NCBI GenBank assembly: GCA_009599575.1
Contig: VWND01000027.1
Span: 355,001-419,000 of the forward strand
Length of the DNA: 64,000 nucleotides
Reading direction: 5' to 3'
Source of the DNA: Blumeriella jaapii
Lineage: Eukaryota > Ascomycota > Leotiomycetes > Helotiales > Drepanopezizaceae
In this document: positions 24,153-36,900 of the stretch, piece after piece
Layout of the letters: the number at the start of each line of letters is the position of its first letter
Position numbering within the stretch: position 1 is the first letter of the stretch
Program-made: the position numbers and the translations under genes
The notes under the pieces: model-generated
Told to the model about the DNA's origin: nothing
What the model saw: the letters and a program-made list of their open reading frames with translations, nothing else
Databases searched by the model: none

Positions 24153-26159
24153 ATTAAAAAAGTATATTATATTTGTTGAAAAGTAAATAGAAAAAAGTAC
24201 GGAAATTATAAAATATTTGTATTTAAAAATTACGGAAATTCGTATACTGTTTTTTTAATAAATTATAATTGTTTAGGCAGGCATTCGTTCAGAACAACGA
24301 AAAAAGTAAATAGTACAGAAAATAGCAAATAATAAAATATATAAAAAATAGTTTTCGTAGAATATGCGAGCGGTATAAATGTATCAGATATACGGCTCAA
24401 ATATATACAAAACTTTTGTTTTAATAAATAAAAATACAATTAAATAAAAAAAAAGTATAATAAATGTTTTAAATAATATAAAAAAAGGTTTTAAAAATAA
24501 ATAATATATATAAAACAAAATGATTAGATTGTATATAAATAAACAAAATAAAAATAATAAAATAATATATAATAAAAAAGAAAATAATAAATAATAAAAA
24601 TAATAAAACAATTAATAAACAACTTTGTAAATACTTTTCTTTTTTTTAATTATAAATGGAATTACGATTTAAATTATGCTTTTAGTCGCGGAATTATCGT
24701 TCGGTTGTTTTTAAATTTTTTCAAAAGATTTTTTTTTTTCAAAAGTATAATCGCTTTGATCGGAGTCGTCGTCGGAATTGCTGAAATCGGAGTCGCTTTT
24801 TGATTTAAAATCCAAAAAATAAATTTGCTGGTTTTTTTTGTAAAATCGCTTTAACCGGTTGGCGGCGAACGTTTTTTTTAGTTTTGTTTTATCGAGTTTC
24901 GTAAGCTTATAATATTTTTTATTTAATTCGGCTTCGTATATTTCGTAGGATCCGAGCCATTTATAATTAAGTTTAATATCGGCCGATTTGTTAATAACGC
25001 GCTGGACGTTGTAAATTAAAACTAGATTTTTTTTTTTAATTAGCGTTTTTTTTAAAATCTTGGTTTTATTCCAGACTTTTTTAGCTGTTTTTTTATACTT
25101 TTTTTTTTTTAAATTATTTTTTTTATATTTATATCGCGGTAATTTAGCTGTTTAAATTTTATTGCTAGCAGGTCCGTTTTCGTTTTTATTTTAATTACGT
25201 TATAAAGCTTTTATATAAGCCATTTTGTTTTCAAAAGTAATCGAGCGTTTTTGCCGTATTAAATAAAAAATGGAATTATTTTAATAAAAGCGTATATATA
25301 TATACGTATAACAAAAAGCATTTTCGAGAATTTTCGCGATTAACGCTTATAGCTTTTTCGAATAGTTTTTAAAAAGCCGTTAAAAATATTTTTATAATTT
25401 CGTTTTACGAATCCGTTGCCTTTCGAATTGTAAACTAAAATTTAAATGCGTTAAATACCGTATTTTTTTGTAAAAGTTTCGACAACGTTTTTGTTTTCGA
25501 ATTTATTATCGATATTTAATTTGCTAAATAAGCCGTGTCGATATATAACGTTTTTTTAAAAAAAAAGTCGCTATAACTTCGGAAATAGCGCTTCGGAAAA
25601 ATCGCTTTTTAAATTATTTAAATAAATCGTTAATAGCGAATACGAAGCATATATAACCGCGATCGGTAGTTGGCACGCGTATAACGTCGAGATTGATTTT
25701 TTTTTAGATTTTAAAAAATTACGTCGGATATAATAGATTTTTTTTTCGGCCAGGCTTTCGTTTTTAATAAAAAATACAGCTTTTAACGAAAGCTTTGCAA
25801 TTTTCGAAGCATTTTTTCTATTAAAAATCGTTTTTGATTCGATAATAAATAGTTTTAGTTTTTTTATAAAACATTTTTTCGTAAGCTTTTTTTATAATTT
25901 AAAACTTATTAGCTTTATTATTTATTACTAAGCGTTTTTGATATATATTATTTTTTATTTTGTATAGCTTTTTGTCGGCTAAAATATAATCGAAAGCTTG
26001 GTTTTTAAACGATTTAAATTAATAATTTAGTATATTAAATAGTTTAAATAAAATAATTAAATAATATACGATTAAATAAAAGTTTTCGGTTTTGTAATTA
26101 TCGATCAAAAGTTTATTTTCGTTATTAATCGGCTTATTCCGATCGTTTTCGGTTAAATT

Positions 26160-26258
26160 TATTCGCGATATTAGCCGAAATAATAACGCGAATGCTTTTT
26201 CGGCCCGAAAATTAATATTTTTCATTTGCGATGCTAGCCGAAATAATAACGCGAATAG
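26160..26258 (-). repeat. Pair of palindromic mini-repeats in Gypsy-D2 pol
   Basis: Two units (26160-26194 and 26223-26258) correspond to D1 copies 3 and 2. Both show the CGCGAAT end and the GCTAGCCGAAATAATA type of core. Their presence in both D copies shows that they predate the split of the copies. Confidence 0.65.
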
Positions 26259-28166
26259 TTTTGGTTTTATGGAACTTAAGGCGCAGATAGCGAAGCAGCC
26301 GATTTCGTTAGCAATTTATTCGTTAATATTTTATTCGTTTTGTTTAACGAAGTTAAACGGATAAAAGCGTTTTTATTTGAAAAGGCCGTTTGCCGCTGTA
26401 TTAATTATTTTTTTAATATATTTAATTTCGAAATTTATAAATCGCATTTAGATTATTTAATTAGTAACGAATGCTTTTAGCAGATTACTGGCTTTTTTAT
26501 TTAATTAATCGATAAAAACTTTTGCGTTTGTTTTTAAAATAAAATACACGCCGTATAATTCGTTTTTTATTTTTTTTATTATTTTAAAAGCGCTTTAATA
26601 TTTTCGTTTAATAGCATCGTAGCGTGCTTTCGCGAAGGATTATAAGCCGCTTTCGAATCGTAAAAAATATCGTTTTTTGTTTTTATCGATTTGTTGCAAT
26701 ACAGCTTTTTAATCGAAAATATTAGCGTCGATAATCAAAATGATTTTTTTTGCGTTTAGGTTATAATCGATTCGTATAAATAATAGGACCGATAAAAGGT
26801 CGTTTTTAAAGATTTTTATAATTTTGCTCTGCTTTTTTTTCCAAACGAAATCGATTTTTTTTTTATCGTAGCGTAAATAAATGCAGCTTTTTAAAAAAAG
26901 TTTTTAATTTAATTACGGTAATAAATTACGACGCTAATAAAAGCTTTGGTTTCGATAATATTTTTATACTTTTTTTATTCGCAAATCTTTTCGATTTTTT
27001 TTCGTTAAAAATAGCGGCTAGCGCTGTTAATTATATAACTAACGATATTTATTTCGGATATACAAAATTTTAATCGAGAATTAATAATAGCTTTGGCTTT
27101 TTCGAAGCAAATTATAATTTTGTCGATGTTTTAAATATATTTTATTATATAACGTCGAATTTTAAAAAAAATCTTTTTATTATTATAATATAATTTAAAA
27201 TTTTTTATTTTAACGTCGTTAACGTAAAAAAAAATAATATCAGAAATGCAAATTATAAAAATTTTATATACGATTTTTACGAATTAAACGATTGAATTAA
27301 TAGCTTTTATAAATATTTTCGTTATGCGTAATAAACCGATTAGAATTTGAATTGCCGTTATATTTCGAAATCGTAAATTAAATACTAAATGGTCGTAGCC
27401 GGAAAACAAATCGAAAAAAAAAGCGATCGTTAATTTTGCGAATTCGTTTGAAAATTAATCGATATTAAATGGCACGTTAGCGTTTCGTATCGTTATTTTG
27501 TTTATTTCGACGATTGCGATAATAAATTTGTAAATGCTTTTTTTTTTTTTCGCAACGATAAACCATTTGTTTTTATATAAGCCGTGGCAAAATTCGAGGA
27601 TTTTTTGCTCAATTCGTTTTTTTAATATTTCGATTATTTTATTCTGAAAAGCTTTAAAAATTAAAAAGGTTTTTTTTTGCCAAGTTTCGTAAAACACGGT
27701 TTTAATATCGATATAAAACGTAATATTAAAATTAAATTAGCTTATTTTAGTAAAATCGAAGGTTATAGCTTTTTTTCGGTTGCGTAAAACTTCGTATAAA
27801 ACTTTTTTTTTTTTTAGCAAAAATTGAATTCCGATTGCTAAATTATTAAATCGTTTTTTTATAAATCGGCTGTTAAATAATAAGCTGGAAAATCGGCCGG
27901 TGATAAATCCTTCGAATTCGCTAATAATTAATTAAAATGATTTTATTGTTTTATTTTTTTCAAATTAATCGTTTATTTTTCCGGAGATATTTTTATCGAA
28001 TTCGCTAAGATTTACGAATCGTATTTTATTAGCTTTGCGCTTGTAAAAAGTGTTAATATTAATACAAAAAAATAAAATATATAAATCGGGCTTATTTAAT
28101 ACGAAAACGAAATCTTCGGAACTTTTATTTTCGAATTAATAATTAAAAATATTAATATTAATTAAT

Positions 28167-28204
28167 TTTATTCGCGGTGCTATTTCGATTAGTAACGTAA
28201 ATGC
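28167..28204 (-). repeat. Palindromic mini-repeat in Gypsy-D2 pol (copy 1)
   Basis: The plus strand reads TTCGCGGTGCTATTTCGATT followed by AGTAACGTAAATGC. It keeps the GGTGC arm that is degraded in D1, and so matches the Gypsy-B2 unit even better. Confidence 0.7.
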
Positions 28205-29599
28205 TTTTAGCCGAGTATTTTCTAAGTTTTGTTACAGCTTAGCGATTGTTTTAAAACCAGAGCCGGCTATTCGTTTCCCGATAAAACGTCGATTAAAAAG
28301 ACTTTGTCGCCGGCGACGATAATTTGATTTTAAAAAAATCGGTTTTAATTTTAGAAAAAGGCTTTTATCTGGCCGTTCTCGGTGTATTTAAAACTGACGA
28401 AACTTTTTAAAATTCAGAGCATTTTAAAAATAATAAAATAAAAGCATTTTTTTATTATTAAAATTTTTTTATAAATAATAATACTTTTAACATCGATTTT
28501 AATATTTCGTATAATTTTATTAAATTTAATCGTATTTTTATTAACGGTAATATAAATTATTCGCTTATCGGTGATAATCGGAATATTATTAGCTTCGGCT
28601 GTTTCCTGGTTTATGCAATTAATTTCGGCTTTATTATCGAATAAAGCGAGGGCGGTCGTATTTTTTTTAAATATAATTTTTATTTTTAGCGTTTTTATAA
28701 CCGTGTAAAAGCAGTTTCGTCGTTTTAACTTTTAGGTTTTTATAGCAAAAGCTAAAAGGCTGACTTTTTCCGAAGATTTTTTCTTATCGGCTAAATTAAT
28801 TGCGATATTATAAATTTTTTTCTGGTTTTTTTTTAATTTAAAATCGTTTTTTTTTCGAATAATTTTAATTTTTTTTTTTTTTTTTTTAATATAAGGATTT
28901 GTTTGTTAATAATTTTGTCGAATTTTTTTCTTGTATTAAATAAATCGCTGAAATTTAATTTAATTTTTTGTTTTATAATTTTTTTAATAACTTCGTCGAT
29001 TGCTTCGGAACTAATATATTTGTCGATTTATTTCTCGCTTCGCATTAATAATAAGCGTTTAAAAGCTGGTACTTTTTAAATAATTTAAATCGAAATGTCG
29101 GTATCGATATTTTTTATATCGTTGTTAATTTTTTTATTATAAGCGTTTTTTTAATAGTTTTATCGAATTTTTTTCGAATTTCAAAATTTTTTTTTTTCGA
29201 TTTTAACGTTTTTTTTTATTTTAATTGGTTTAGCGAATAAAACAGAAGCATTTTGCTTTTTTATAATTCGCTGGCTTAATTATGCAGCCATAATATTTGC
29301 AAATGCGATAATTATATTAATAATATATGTATTTGTTTTTTATTTATACATTTGAATTTTATTTACGCTCGGAATAAAAGATTTTTTTTTAATTAATACG
29401 TCTTTTGGAATTTTTTTTTTTTATTAATAAAAATTGTTTTCGCATTTTTTCTGTTTTTTAAGCAATCGTTTTATTTCGTACTTTTTATTTTTAAGCGAAT
29501 AATATTTAACCAGCTTTGGTTTTCAGCTTTGTTAAAAAAGCTTATTTCTGCTTTCGTCGGTCTAAGGCAGATCGCTTCGTATTTGTTAATATAATAAAT

Positions 29600-30890
29600 T
29601 TTATTATTTATACAAAAATTAAATGCTTTGCATTTTAAGCGAATATAAGGTTTTTCGCAATAAATTTTTTTGTTATTATAAAATTTATATTTAAAGCCAC
29701 GGGATTTGTTTTAATAATTATTTTTATTATTTTAATAGCCGCGATTTTGGTTTTCGCGTTGGTTTTTTTTTTTTTTTTAATAATCGTTATTATAATTAAT
29801 ATTTCGTTGATCTTAATCGCTAGCACGGAAAGGTTGCTATTAAGCAGCTATTATTTTTACAAATGGTTGGCGAAGCTAATCGCTTCGCGCATTTTAAAAG
29901 AAATAATTATTATAAAAGTTATTTTAATCGTTTTATTATCCGAATTAACGTAAAAAATTTTTTTTTGCTATTATATAAAACTTTCGATTTTGCTTTGAAA
30001 TTTTTAAATTTTAATATCGGTAAATTTTAATACGAAAGTTTCGATATTTTTGTTAAGTTTTTTCAAGCTAGTAGGTTTTGCAAAACGATTAAATAATATA
30101 ATAATTAATTGTTTTTTAGCGATTTCGGTAATTTTTAATAATTAGGCATGTTTTTGCATTAAAGCTTCTACGTTTTTTTTATAAATAAAAAAGGGAGATT
30201 TCTTTTGGTTTATAGCTTTAATAATACGTTCGTTTTAGTTTTGCTTAAAAACGAACTTTATAAATTTGAAATATTAATCGAAGATTTCAAAGTTTTGTTT
30301 ATTAATTTTAAAATGCTTAATAATTTTGTTGCGAATGCTAATTGAAAAGCTAAGTAAAAATAATTTTTTTTATTTAATTTCGTTTAAAACTTTTTTATTA
30401 ACGAAAACGTTAAAAACCTTCGTATAAATACGATAATAAGTTTTGAGTTTTTTGATTTAGCGAATTATTATAACAAACTGTTTAAAAAAAGCGATAATAT
30501 CGCGAATTTATTAGCGATTGTAATTTCGGAATTCCGATTTTAAGATTTTAATTAGCTTACGCCAGTTTCGAGCTCTAATAGCCTTTCATTTATTTATCGA
30601 TTTAATAATATTTTTAATAATTGGGTTATAATAACGAAGGAGTTTATCGAATATTTTAGTTTTAGAAATTCCGAAATTCTTATAAGTTTTTTTATATTTT
30701 TCGATAAAATCGGTAATATTAGCGCTACTAAATAAAAATGCATCAGAAGAGCCAAAGAAGGGTATGCGGCCTCGTATAAAAAAACGAAAAACGTCGTTGT
30801 TTATAATATTAATAAAAATGTTGGTAGGATTTGAATTAAATAAATAAATGTTTTCTGAAATTACAAATTAAAGGTTTTTAGTATAAAAAA
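29600..30890 (-). pseudogene. gag: Gypsy-D2 gag
   Basis: Colinear with D1 gag: the RFFIRGRIPFFGSSDAFLF type segment lies near 30790-30730, a middle block near 30200-30050, and the EAICLRPTKAEISFFNKAEN block near 29590-29540. Open frames on the opposite strand around 29747-29953 are shadows made by the low-complexity Lys/Ile-rich gag middle. It is inactivated by stops. Confidence 0.65.
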
Positions 30891-31547
30891 AATCGTTTTT
30901 AATAAGAAAGCTATCAAAAAGGTTTTTGTGTTTTTTAAAAAAATTAAATAAAATAAAATTGCGTTCAGATATTTGAATAGCGTGTTAAAAAATTTATTTT
31001 TTAATAAATTAACTAGATTGATATAATATTGCTGTATAATTTACGGTTTCGATATTCCGTGGCTTAGGCTAATACACGTATAGCCATTTTTTTATTATTT
31101 TTAATAAAAAGCTGCAAATTGTAATTGCTATAATTATAAAACGTAAAATCAGAAAATTGAGTTTTCGCCAGGCGTTTGACCAAAAAAAATTTAGTTTAAA
31201 AAGGTCGAGCGCAGCGGTCGAAGCGTACGAACTAATATTCGATTTGTTATTTTAGATAAAAAAGCGACTTTCGAGTTTTGAATTTCGCACGGTTCAGGAT
31301 TGCCTAACCGTAATTTCAAACGTTTCTAAAATATATTGTATTTTTGTAATTTAATAACCGTGCGCAAAATAAAAAAAGCTATTAAAAGTCTTTTATATAA
31401 TGCAGCTGCGAATAATATTATATAAAAGGTTTTTTAAACCGTAATAGCGAAATATCGAAATCGATTTTGATTGCGAATTTAAAAAATACATCGGCGAATA
31501 TATAAAAACGAAATATCGAAGTTTAAATTTCTGCGTAAGTTATTAAA

Positions 31548-31815
31548 TATAAAAATAAATAGGAAAACCAGATTAATACGGCCATATATCGGTGAATAAA
31601 ATAATCTAAGGAATTTTTAGAAAAGACTAAAAAAAGGAAAAAAAAAAATAAGTAAAGGTATGAATTAAACTGCGTGCTTATAATATTATTTAAAGAAATG
31701 CTTTGCTTTTATATCTGTTGAAAGTAGTTAGTAGCAGGGGGTTTCGGAGGGGTCCATGCCTCAATCATAGCTAAAACTACCAACTCCCATTAATACAAGG
31801 TATCACCGTTTTACA
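31548..31815 (-). repeat. 5' LTR of Gypsy-D2 (268 bp)
   Basis: The reverse complement starts TGTAAAACGGTGATACC at 31815 and ends at 31548. It matches the LTRs of D1 and D3. The base after 31815 starts Gypsy-B3 sequence. The partner LTR is outside the window. Confidence 0.88.
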
Positions 31816-32644
31816 ATAAGCGTAATAATTGCGATAATATTATTTTACGAAAGCTGTTATACTTCGCTAATAATATTAGTCCGAAAGCAATTGCGTAGTT
31901 TTGCGAACGTTAAAATAAACGGTAGAAATTTGGTCGTATATTTTTCGTATAAAGGCCAAACGAAAATAGTCGACGTTTGATATTATTAAGCGATCGTAAT
32001 ATAACAGCAGGTCGCGTTTAAGCGTATACGAAATGTTATTATCGTCGTTTTTTTTCGTAGCGTTTCGTACAGCTTTTTTTCGGAAGGCTATCAGGCTGCT
32101 AGCTATACGATTAGCGTAAAAAATTTAGTCAACGATACGAAATACGAAAAAAAGATCAGCTATTTTAACGATAAAAACAGCTGTTTCGAAAGCCGTAAAA
32201 AATCGAAGTTTTTCAATTAAAAAGCGGTAATCGATCTGATCGGCTCGAAAAAGGATTTGCAAACGCTGAGTGCGTTTAAAAAAGTTTTAACGGTCGAATT
32301 CGCTCGTACGACGTATTAATACGTTAGTTAAAAAGTTATGTTTATTTAGTTTGTACGTAATAAGAAAGTTGTAATCGGCGAGAAGCTCGGCTTAGCGTGC
32401 TTATCGAGCGTTTAAAAGTTTGAAAGTTATAAAGTATTTTAAAACTTTATAATTAGTAATAATTTTAATTTAATAAATTAAGCTAGCTAGTTTAGCACGA
32501 AAATTATTTAAAAATTTTACGATTGCGAATATTTTTTTATCGTATACGACGTAATTTAGCTTTGCGAAAGTTATGGTTTTGCTAAAATAAGCGACTAAAA
32601 GCCAATCGTCGCTATAAAATTGCGAAAGCACAAAAGCTATTACG
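31816..32644 (-). pseudogene. pol: Gypsy-B3 pol fragment (RNase H to integrase N-part)
   Basis: Reading leftward from 32644 it has the RNase H segment corresponding to AYFSKTIAFAKLNYVVYDKK of B2, then the inter-domain segment with the cluster around TCGAACGTTTAAAAG, then the start of the integrase zinc domain. It is cut by D2 at 31816. Stops and AT enrichment are as in the other copies. Confidence 0.75.
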
Positions 32645-32923
32645 TGTTACGATCCTGGCTGCTAGTCTAGTGGTATGGCTGCCAGTGGTATGGCTGCCAG
32701 TGGTATGGTTGCCAGTGGTATAATTGCCGGTGGTGGAATAAGATTTGGGCACGGACCACCTCGGCCATTAGGCCTCGCGCTAAATCACGTGATTTATAAG
32801 CGCAACTTATTATATATAAAATTCGCGACCCCGAGCATTTTAGCTCGGTATTTTTTTTTTAATTTATATGCGTACCTTTTGGTTCATATCACTTTTTTGA
32901 TTATTCTTAAGCTAGCTGTAATA
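32645..32923 (+). repeat. 5' LTR of Gypsy-C2 (279 bp) with 15-bp tandem units
   Basis: Starts TGTTACGATCCTGGCTGC and ends GCTAGCTGTAATA. Four 15-bp units of TGGTATGGCTGCCAG type occupy 32671-32730. The unit number and sequence differ from the other C LTRs, so this array explains LTR length variation (258-282 bp). An 83-codon open frame across it is an artefact of the repeat. Confidence 0.9.
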
Positions 32924-32999
32924 TAAAAAAAAATCAAATAATTTTCGCTGGAAAGCTTTATATTTACGGTTAAAAACTCTATTTGCCTTTGCAATTCGA

Positions 33000-33656
33000 A
33001 CTTTTTTCAAGCCGCCCGTACCGACGTTTATTTATCGGTGCCTTGATTAAAACTTTTTTTTACTGATTTTGTTTTCAGAAAAAGCTGGAGGTTTTTTTTT
33101 TATTAATTCGATTTGCTTTTGCAACTCGAATCGCCCTTTTTTAACATATCTTATACTTTTTTTATAAATCGACGCGGCATCCGAAAACGAACGCAATCCG
33201 TACGATTCGGCTTCGAATCAACATTTTTATTTTCTGCTTCCGCTTTTGGCGCTTTCGAATTTTTATTCGTTCCAGGCTTTTTCGACGACTTTAGCAGCGA
33301 ATTTTTATTTCACGACTTTTTTATCGAACCATAGTTATTTGCTAAATCTTTTCGTTTTATTATCGAACCTAAAATCGAATTGTACGACGCTGATATTTTA
33401 ATATTTTCAAACCGACGAATATTCTCACGATTATTTAATATATTTATCAACGCTAAAGGATTTATTACGGCTCAGCAGCTTCAGATCGCCTAAATAATCG
33501 CTTAAGCTATTGCCGCCGCTCGTTTTTCAGCTTTTTCCGCTAATATCGCCCGCGACGTCTTTTTTCTATTCCGAGTTTCGCGCGCTTTTACCGCAAACTT
33601 TTAATTAATTTCCGAATATTACTTTTTCGTTTTCGACTTAATTATTCTTCGAATCG
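33000..33656 (+). pseudogene. gag: Gypsy-C2 gag, N-terminal part
   Basis: This lies directly after the 5' LTR leader and is cut by B2 at 33657. An open segment at 33113-33334 (RRGIRKRTQSVRFGFES) has a counterpart in C1 at 21985-21764. A later part reads AKGFITAQQLQIA. No diagnostic motif is present, so it is called gag by position. It continues at 40098. Confidence 0.5.
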
Positions 33657-33938
33657 TATGACGATCTAATCAGTCGAAGGGCTGGGAGATCAGTCAACTG
33701 GTCGCCGTGTTCACATGGTATGAAACGAGCCTTTGGTTCTGTAACAAAGATATTCACTTAGAATCAACAACTGCAGAAGGCAAAGGTTGCTAAAGAAAAA
33801 GAGCCTTATATACATGATAGTTTCCACAGTTAATAAAAAGACCAGGGAGCTTGCAGCTATACGTAGTTGCTGAAAAGCTTGCAGCTATACGTAGTTGCTG
33901 GGGTGACACGAGAGGTAGCAACAGAATAAATCGTCATA
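33657..33938 (-). repeat. 3' LTR of Gypsy-B2 (282 bp)
   Basis: On the plus strand it starts TATGACGATCTAATC and ends TAAATCGTCATA. A 28-bp segment AGCTTGCAGCTATACGTAGT... is present twice in tandem (33845-33900), as in its partner LTR but not in the LTRs of B4 and B5. Confidence 0.9.
33845..33900 (-). repeat. 28-bp tandem duplication in B2 LTR
   Basis: Two copies of a 28-bp unit containing GCAGCTATACGTAGTTGCTG. Both LTRs of B2 carry it (second pair near 40003-40058), so it was present in the parent RNA, because reverse transcription makes both LTRs from one template. Confidence 0.8.
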
Positions 33939-33955
33939 CTACCCCTCCGTCCGAA
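33939..33955 (-). promoter_or_regulatory. Polypurine tract of Gypsy-B2
   Basis: CTACCCCTCCGTCCG on the plus strand is a purine run on the coding strand directly before the 3' LTR. The same tract adjoins the LTR of B5 (TTATTCTTCCTTCCG after RIP). Confidence 0.65.
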
Positions 33956-33959
33956 AAAA

Positions 33960-36900
33960 GCGCGCCCTCGAGCTTTTATCCATTGGTACGTCACTATCCA
34001 AATGATCGTACGAGTCCAAACCTTCGGAATATACCTTCAGCCAGTTTACAAGTTTTGCAAAAGGACCGGGAAGCTCCTTATACGCCAAATGAAAATCGCG
34101 CATTTTCAAAAAAGCGTATATAAAGTCAGACGCGGAGTACCACGTAAGATTTTTATTTAAGCCTATCCAAAAAGCTTTGTACTAAAGAATCTTCCGCTGC
34201 ATTCGACAAACGATTAATTTTTCGACTTCGTATTTAAGCTTACCAGTTATATTAATAAATTCAAGGGTTAAATTAATCTAATCTGAAAGCGCGTCGTCAG
34301 CTGCTTTACGCAATCGACTAGCGTGAAAAACTGGATATACGTTTATAATACTAAAAAGGTCTAGCTTAAAAGCGTTGTCGAAAATTTTGATTACAATTTT
34401 GAAAAAGCCGTTTGTAAAATTGTCGAGCTTGCGAAAAAGCCGGAAAATCGGAAATAAGCGCATATCGAGCCATACGTAGTCGCCAACGTTAAAATCGTTC
34501 GCGCGGCGAAACCTATTCGCACTTTTTTTTATCTTGTCGTAAGCTTGTTAAAAATGCGATTTGACGAGGTTCCAAACGTCGTAATAGCGGCGAGCGTACG
34601 CACGAACTTCGTTTGCGTTTAGCTTATATAAAAAATTAAAAAAAAAAAAAGTATCGAACTTTCAATTTTAATTAATATAAAAAGTATAACCGTATACAAT
34701 TTCAAAAAGTAAAAAGCCACCTAGATTCTCGTAAAAAAAAACCATTTAAGCGAAATCCATTATTAAGAAAAATTCGCTCCAATCGTTTTAATAAAAGTTC
34801 ACGAAAAATCGAAAGCGTTTTTGCAAATATTAATTGTAAATTTCGGTTTAACCGTCGGTTTTAAAATGAGCGGCTATCGAAAACTTTAATTGCGTACCGA
34901 GTATTTTGTTTAATTCAGACCAAAAAATAAACCAATACTAAAGGCCACGATCGCTAATAATACTTTTTGAAAAGCCAAAATACTTATATACGTGAAATAT
35001 ATACAATTTAGCGAAACCTCGAGCATCGATATTTTTATAACAAAAAATCGAAATAACTTGCTTAGAAAAACGATTTATTACTATAAACACGTTATCGTAA
35101 CCGTATTTGTTTTTGTTAAAACTGCAAAAGTTTATTGTAACGTGCTTTCAAAAATGGTCAGAAACAGAAAAAAGCTAAAAAAAACCGGAACGCTTATTTT
35201 TTAAAACAAAACTTTTTCGATAAGCGTAGCAGTTACGATAATATTGTTTTACAAAAGCTGTCATACCTCGCTAATAATATTAATCCGAAAGCAATTGCGT
35301 AGTTTTGCGAGCGCTAGGATAAGCGGTAGAAATCTGGTCGTGCATTTTTCGTACAAAAGCCAAACGAAAATAATCGACGTTTAATACTATTAGGCGACCG
35401 TAATATAACAGCAGGTCGCGTTTAAATATATACGAAGTATTATTATCGTTCCCCTTCGTAGCGTCTCGTACAGCTTTCTTTCGAAAGGCCATCAGGCTGC
35501 TAGCTGTGCGATTAGCGTGGAAAAACTGGTTAACGACACGAAATGCGAATAAAAAATCAGCTATTTCAACGATAAAAACAGCTGTTTCGAAGGCCGTAAG
35601 CGGTCGAAATTCTTTAATCAAAAAGCGGTAATCGATCTAATCGGCTCGAAAAAATATTTGCAGGCGTTAAATACATTTAAAAAAGTTTTAGCGATCGAAT
35701 TCGCTCGTACGACGTATTAATGCGTCAGCCAAAAAATTATATTTATTTGGTCTGTACGTAATAAAAAAGTTGTAATCGGCGAAAAGTTCGGCCCAGCGTG
35801 CTTATCGAACGTTCAAAAGTTTAAAAATCATAAAATACTCCAAAGTCTTATAATTAGTAATTATTTTAATCTGATAAACTAAACCAGCTAATTCAGCACG
35901 AAAGTTGCCTAAAAATCTTACGATTACGAATATTTTTTTATCGTATACGACGTAGTTTAACTTTGCGAAAGCTATGGTTTTGCTGAAATAAGCGACTGGA
36001 AGCTAATCGTCGCTATGGAATTGCGAAAGCACAAAAGCTACTACGCCGTCGAAAGCGTCAGTTTCCAATATACAGGAAAGGTTTTACCTGTAATATTATA
36101 AAACTGGTGCAATAATAAAAGCTAATATAAAAAGGTCGAAACTCTTTTAACATTCAGAAATGAAATTAAAAAAAACGTTAGCCTTGGTTAAATAAATCAA
36201 AAGCTTTGCAATTATACCGTAGTTTCGAATAAAACGTCGATAAAAGTTACAAAAACCAAAAAAGCTTTGTACATTTTTTATAATAATAAAAGGCTTTTAA
36301 TAGGCGACCACGGAAACTTTTTCTGAATTTACCTCTAAACTTTCAGTCGAAATAATAAAACCTAAATAACGGGTCCGTATAACGTTGAATTTAAACTTCC
36401 GAATATCGGCCTGTAATCCAGCGTCAGCGAGCCTTTGAAGCATTTTGCGAACGTATATAACGTATTTCAAAAGGTCGGACGAATAAATAAAAATATCATT
36501 CAGGTATATAATACAGAAATCGTTTAAATAGTCGAAAAAAACGTCGTTTATATAGCGTTAGTAAATTGCGAATCTATTAGTAAAATCAAAAGGTAGCACC
36601 TTGTATTTATAAACGCCGTAACGCGTACGAAACGTCGTCAGTTTTTCATTAGCGAAGTCCATTCGAATTCTGTAAAAAGCTTAACGAATATCGAGCTTCG
36701 TAAAAATTCGCGCTTCCGAAAAACGAGCAAAAGTCTTATCGATAAAAAAAAAAAGGTAGCGATTTTTACGAATAACATTATTAAAAGCTCGATAATCGAT
36801 ATAAAAACGCAATAAACCGTCGGGTTTTTTAGCGAAAAGCATTGGAACAGCGAAAAAAACGGTAAAAGATTCGATAAAACCTTTATTAAGATTATTTTGC

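Larger units (their letters stand above)
24615..29590 (-). pseudogene. pol: Gypsy-D2 pol, inactivated
   Basis: Colinear with D1 pol. The protease site near 28640 reads ALFDNKAEINCI. RT at about 27800-26850 includes the open piece 27697-27455 (FYETWQKKTFLIFKAF) and the catalytic box YVND at 27226-27215. RNase H is at about 26780-26390. The linker at 26260-26030 carries two palindromic mini-repeats. Integrase is at about 26020-25130. The GPY/F-like module and the Asp/Ser tail near 24780 are followed by the end of the frame near 24615. Stops are at the same kinds of codon as in D1. Confidence 0.8.
4371..31815 (-). mobile_element. Gypsy-D copy D2, split by A1 and C1
   Basis: A large Gypsy element on the minus strand. 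Its 5' LTR is at 31548-31815. It then runs leftward: gag 30900-29600, pol 29600-24615, spacer 24615-24152, ORF3 24152-22445. C1 (5374-22439, target duplication ATACG) interrupts ORF3, which resumes at 5373-4371 until A1 cuts it at 4370. The last stretch of about 1 kb and the 3' LTR must lie left of A1, outside the window. The piece order matches the complete copy D1 exactly, so the two ORF3 fragments 17 kb apart belong to one element. D2 itself sits in the Gypsy-B copy B3, which begins at 31816. Confidence 0.85.

Noticed and set aside
24384..24611. 75-codon frame rich in Phe, Leu and Tyr that looks like membrane segments
   Set aside because: It comes from T-rich low-complexity spacer DNA between pol and ORF3 and is not conserved as a frame in D1.
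32675..32926. 83-codon frame starting with repeated MAASG
   Set aside because: It is the translation of the 15-bp tandem units of the C2 LTR; the same is true of 46508-46780.
33851..34123. 90-codon frame crossing the B2 LTR border
   Set aside because: It runs antisense from the LTR into the chromodomain region of B2; no protein similarity is expected.
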